Assembly: GCA_034429275.1 (NCBI GenBank)
Contig: DAOUFU010000298.1
Span: 1 to 31,667, forward strand
DNA length: 31,667 nucleotides
Direction of reading: 5' to 3'
Source of the DNA: DAOUFU01 sp034429275
Lineage (GTDB): Bacteria; Chloroflexota; Anaerolineae; Aggregatilineales; Aggregatilineaceae
Shown here: positions 31,025-31,667 of the stretch, one piece after another
Position numbering within the stretch: the stretch's first letter is position 1
How the letters are laid out: each line of letters opens with the position of its first letter
Notes under the pieces: generated by a model
Databases searched by the model: none
The model's input: only the letters and a program-made list of their open reading frames with translations
What the model was told of the DNA's origin: nothing
Made by a program: the position numbers and the translations under genes

Positions 31025-31667
31025 ATGCAACCACTCCGCTCTGTGTACATCTCTACTGCTGAATGGCGTTGGGTCATTGCCGTCAGCGGGTTGTTGGTTG
31101 CCATGACCCTGCTGCCCTATGCATGGGTGATGGCGCGCAACCAGACGGATGATGGCTGGCGATTCATGGGGATGCTCTCCAATCCGCTAGATGGGGCAAC
31201 CTATCTGGCCAAGATGGAGCAGGGGCGTAATGGGGCGTGGTTATTTGAACTGCGGCATACCCCCGAAGCCCATGACGGCGCGGGCTTTCATGCGTTTTAT
31301 CTCTTGTTAGGTCACGCGTCTCGTATGACCGGGCTGTCCACCGTGGTGATGTATCATCTGGCGCGTGTGGCCACCAGCCTGTTCATGTATATTTCGCTGT
31401 ACCAGTTGGGCGCGACGATCTGGCTTCGACAGCGGCCCAGGCGCTTGTTCTTTATCCTGCTGGCCGTAGGATCGGGCCTGGGCTGGTTGTGGCTGTTGAT
31501 GGGATCCGGCGAACTCGCGGCAGACCTGACCATCCCCGAAGCATTCCCATTTTTGTCTTCCTATACCAACCCCCATTTCCCGATGAGTATTGCCGCCCTG
31601 GCGCTGATCGTGTCTGTCTACATGATCGTGTTCCGCCGGGGCTATAACGCGGGGCCGAGCGTGGAGA
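31025..31667 (+). CDS. Polytopic membrane protein, N-terminal fragment (possible GT-C-type glycosyltransferase)
   Basis: The gene runs off the right edge, and 214 codons are visible from ATG 31025, which follows GAGG by six bases. The protein opens with one hydrophobic helix (VIAVSGLLVAMTLLPYAWVM). A polar loop follows that contains FMGMLSNPLDGATYLAKMEQ and FELRHTPEAHDGAGFHAFYL, then at least three more hydrophobic helices. An acidic loop after the first helix, followed by many helices, recalls membrane glycosyltransferases of the GT-C type, in which the first loop carries the catalytic Asp. That assignment is tentative because the rest of the protein is missing and no diagnostic motif is certain. 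Confidence 0.6.
   Translation, partial: MQPLRSVYISTAEWRWVIAVSGLLVAMTLLPYAWVMARNQTDDGWRFMGMLSNPLDGATYLAKMEQGRNGAWLFELRHTPEAHDGAGFHAFYLLLGHASRMTGLSTVVMYHLARVATSLFMYISLYQLGATIWLRQRPRRLFFILLAVGSGLGWLWLLMGSGELAADLTIPEAFPFLSSYTNPHFPMSIAALALIVSVYMIVFRRGYNAGPSVE

Noticed and set aside
1..31667. tRNA, rRNA, CRISPR, insertion sequence and prophage features
   Set aside because: Intergenic gaps were read by eye for cloverleaf arms, regularly spaced repeats, transposase or integrase motifs and terminal inverted repeats; none were found.

Overview
This window looks like a chromosomal segment of an uncultured or poorly described member of the Chloroflexota (Anaerolineae-like). The basis is indirect: GC-rich coding sequence, mixed ATG/GTG/TTG starts behind ordinary Shine-Dalgarno sites, a large S8 peptidase ending in an LPxTG-like tail, a DHH-CBS-CBS-tRNA nucleotidyltransferase fusion, a CcdA-TlpA fusion, multi-GAF histidine kinases with OmpR-type regulators, and lipoproteins built from the W-x-D-x-x-x-G-C domain. 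No rRNA, tRNA, CRISPR array, insertion sequence, integrase or phage gene was seen. The segment reads as a stable housekeeping and cell-envelope region.

Layout. The left edge (1-296, minus) holds the N-terminus of a primary sigma factor, followed by a DinB-like four-helix protein (427-912, minus). A SERCA/PMCA-type calcium ATPase (1203-4034) ends at a clear terminator. A small unrecognised minus-strand gene (4125-4397) faces away from a long plus-strand block that starts from a near-consensus promoter: secreted S8 peptidase (4595-8413), PEBP-like lipoprotein, alpha/beta hydrolase and UbiA-type prenyltransferase (to 10754). The last three are joined by 4-base stop/start overlaps. A single-gene CheY-like regulator with its own promoter and terminator follows (10867-11250). 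Then come an isocitrate/isopropylmalate dehydrogenase-family enzyme (11430-12506), the DHH-CBS-CBS-CCA fusion (12606-15230), and a small cupin gene with a palindrome over its putative promoter (15375-15710).

From 15818 to 19053 three membrane-protein genes run together: an unrecognised protein with a Leu-Pro-Arg repeat, a CcdA-TlpA thiol-disulfide fusion, and a DUF2085 protein. They meet a minus-strand signalling block end to end, with the two stop codons overlapping. That block is a hybrid sensor kinase with a degenerate receiver, three GAF-type domains and HisKA/HATPase, followed by two OmpR/PhoB-type regulators (23294 down to 19050). A short PspA-like coiled-coil gene (23468-24007, minus) shares an overlapping divergent promoter region with the conserved pgeF-yggS-yggT-yggU cluster. 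That cluster ends in a lipoprotein carrying a tandemly duplicated domain (26403-27287).

A bidirectional terminator separates this from a minus-strand pair: a coiled-coil C4 zinc-ribbon protein (30015-30716) and a membrane-anchored NACHT-type NTPase with C-terminal HEAT repeats (27370-30000). The pair has its own promoter with a dyad in the spacer. A polytopic membrane protein gene runs off the right edge (31025-31667). The NACHT-HEAT/zinc-ribbon pair is the best candidate for an undescribed system. Nothing beside it independently marks it as a defence island, so that reading is inference only.
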